Assembly: GCA_002689905.1 (NCBI GenBank)
Contig: NZIN01000062.1
Span: 4,334-11,797 of the forward strand
Source of the DNA: Rickettsiales bacterium
GTDB taxonomy: Bacteria > Pseudomonadota > Alphaproteobacteria > TMED109
Direction: 5' to 3'
Length of the DNA: 7,464 nucleotides
In this document: piece by piece, positions 6,876 to 7,464 of the stretch
How positions within the stretch are numbered: position 1 is the stretch's first letter
How the letters are laid out: every line of letters begins with the position of its first letter
Made by a program: the position numbers and the translations under genes
The notes under the pieces: model-generated
Database searches by the model: none
The model's input: only the letters and a program-made list of their open reading frames with translations
What the model was told of the DNA's origin: nothing

Positions 6876-6900
6876 ACCACAATTATACAATAATTATGGT
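6876..6900. repeat. 25-bp inverted repeat overlapping the -10 element
   Basis: The minus strand reads ACCATAATTAT, a three-base centre (TGT), then ATAATTGTGGT. The 11-base arms are complementary with one exception, which would be a G-U pair in RNA. The dyad covers the putative -10 and ends directly at the ATG. It has no following T-run, so it is a poor intrinsic terminator. An operator for a dimeric regulator, or a hairpin in read-through RNA that masks the start of the next gene, both fit. Confidence 0.6.
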
Positions 6901-6910
6901 GAAGAATCAA
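6882..6910 (-). promoter_or_regulatory. Putative sigma70-type promoter
   Basis: On the minus strand, TTGATT (complement of 6905-6910) is followed after exactly 17 bases by TATAAT (complement of 6882-6887). This is a perfect -10 and a 4/6 match to the -35 at ideal spacing, lying in the only intergenic gap. The predicted +1 falls at about 6875, the A of the downstream ATG. The region is AT-rich, so a chance match is possible. Confidence 0.5.
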
Positions 6911-6929
6911 CCTGGTAAAAATTAATCTA

Positions 6930-7464
6930 CTATGTTGTTGTGTTACTTACTGTGGCAGTTGATGACTCTGCGTGTGCGTTGGTCAGTGATGCTGATGTTG
7001 TGCTGACTATGAACAGTTCGTGCCTGTGCTGGCCGTTCCTGTAAGCCTGAGAGTCTATGTTACTGGTGTTGTTACTGTTGTAAGTGTAGTTGGTCGTACC
7101 GTCTGTGGCTGTAGTTTTTACTGTTATAACAGTTGCTGATCCCACTGCCGCGTTCAACTTGGCCTCGATCTTCAGGCTATTGGAAGCATAAGGATAAGTG
7201 TCGTCGTTCATTTGTAGTATTGTTTGGTAACTGGTAGTTAGATCATGGAAACCTTTGTCTAGACCATTAGTGTTCACCGTCTCGCCTGACCCTGATCTTG
7301 TTGAAGTATGTGCCTTGATGTCTAGATTACCAACAGAATTATTTAGGTTGGTCCATGCCGGATCAATACCGCCCGAACCATCGCCCGCTGTTCCAGAACC
7401 TGTTCTTGATGGTGTGACTCTGACCCTACCTCCTGCGTTGAAGAAGTGTCTCATCTTGTCGGCG
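6930..7464 (-). CDS. Virion structural protein, C-terminal part (5' end outside window)
   Basis: The frame runs open to the window edge: before the Met at 7454 it reads Ala-Asp-Lys without a stop and without a visible start site, so that Met is very likely internal. The stretch DKMRHFFNAGGRVRV is a motif I associate with structural proteins of marine T4-like phages, where it sits inside a larger protein. The visible part (177 residues) is rich in Ser, Thr, Gly and Asn, with alternating hydrophobic residues (ATVITVKTTATDG; HELFIVSTTSAS), as expected for beta-rich tail or fibre-like proteins. It ends in Thr-Thr-Thr followed by two consecutive TAG codons. It is the only recognisable virion gene here and is followed by the only real intergenic gap. 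Its exact position in the particle cannot be told. Confidence 0.75.
   Translation of the reverse strand, partial: ADKMRHFFNAGGRVRVTPSRTGSGTAGDGSGGIDPAWTNLNNSVGNLDIKAHTSTRSGSGETVNTNGLDKGFHDLTTSYQTILQMNDDTYPYASNSLKIEAKLNAAVGSATVITVKTTATDGTTNYTYNSNNTSNIDSQAYRNGQHRHELFIVSTTSASLTNAHAESSTATVSNTTT

Noticed and set aside
6876..6890. TTG start at 6890 for the small protein
   Set aside because: It has no Shine-Dalgarno, lies within the promoter spacer and the inverted repeat, and adds only five residues; the ATG at 6875 is more plausible.
6876..6900. Intrinsic terminator for the structural gene
   Set aside because: The hairpin is almost entirely A-T, with only three G-C pairs at its base, and is followed by the next coding region rather than a T-run.

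Overview
The window looks like a piece of a tailed-phage genome, most likely a marine T4-like myovirus. That assignment rests on recall of protein families and on the layout, not on a database search. All ten genes lie on the minus strand and are packed almost without gaps: seven of the nine junctions overlap by 8-23 bp and one has a 1-bp gap. Nearly every start has a good Shine-Dalgarno sequence inside the preceding gene. Composition is moderate (about 30-57% GC in the 60-base blocks I counted by hand). No RNA genes, CRISPR arrays, insertion sequences or clear terminators are visible.

Reading in the direction of transcription (high to low coordinates), the window opens with the C-terminal part of a virion structural protein (6930-7464, its start lies outside). 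A 54-bp intergenic stretch follows, the only real gap. It carries a near-consensus sigma70-type promoter overlapped by a 25-bp inverted repeat, and the predicted transcript start coincides with the A of the next ATG. Next comes a small conserved phage protein (6564-6875), then two related GT-A-like glycosyltransferase candidates (5813-6562, 5014-5820), a 100-residue orphan protein (4728-5030) and a third GT-A-like protein with a clear DxD motif (3850-4749).

The downstream half is dominated by radical SAM enzymes. Two tandem paralogues (2487-3863 and 1151-2494) are followed by a putative 2OG-Fe(II) oxygenase (631-1161) and a third, divergent radical SAM protein cut by the window edge (1-653). 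All three radical SAM proteins carry a second set of four cysteines at their N-termini with almost identical spacing, resembling a SPASM/twitch auxiliary-cluster domain placed before the catalytic core instead of after it.

Taken together, the genes look like one co-transcribed accessory cassette: three sugar-transferase-like proteins, three radical SAM proteins, one iron oxygenase and one small orphan protein, attached to a virion structural module. A joint role in modifying a virion or host-surface component is a reasonable hypothesis, but nothing in the sequence names the substrate.
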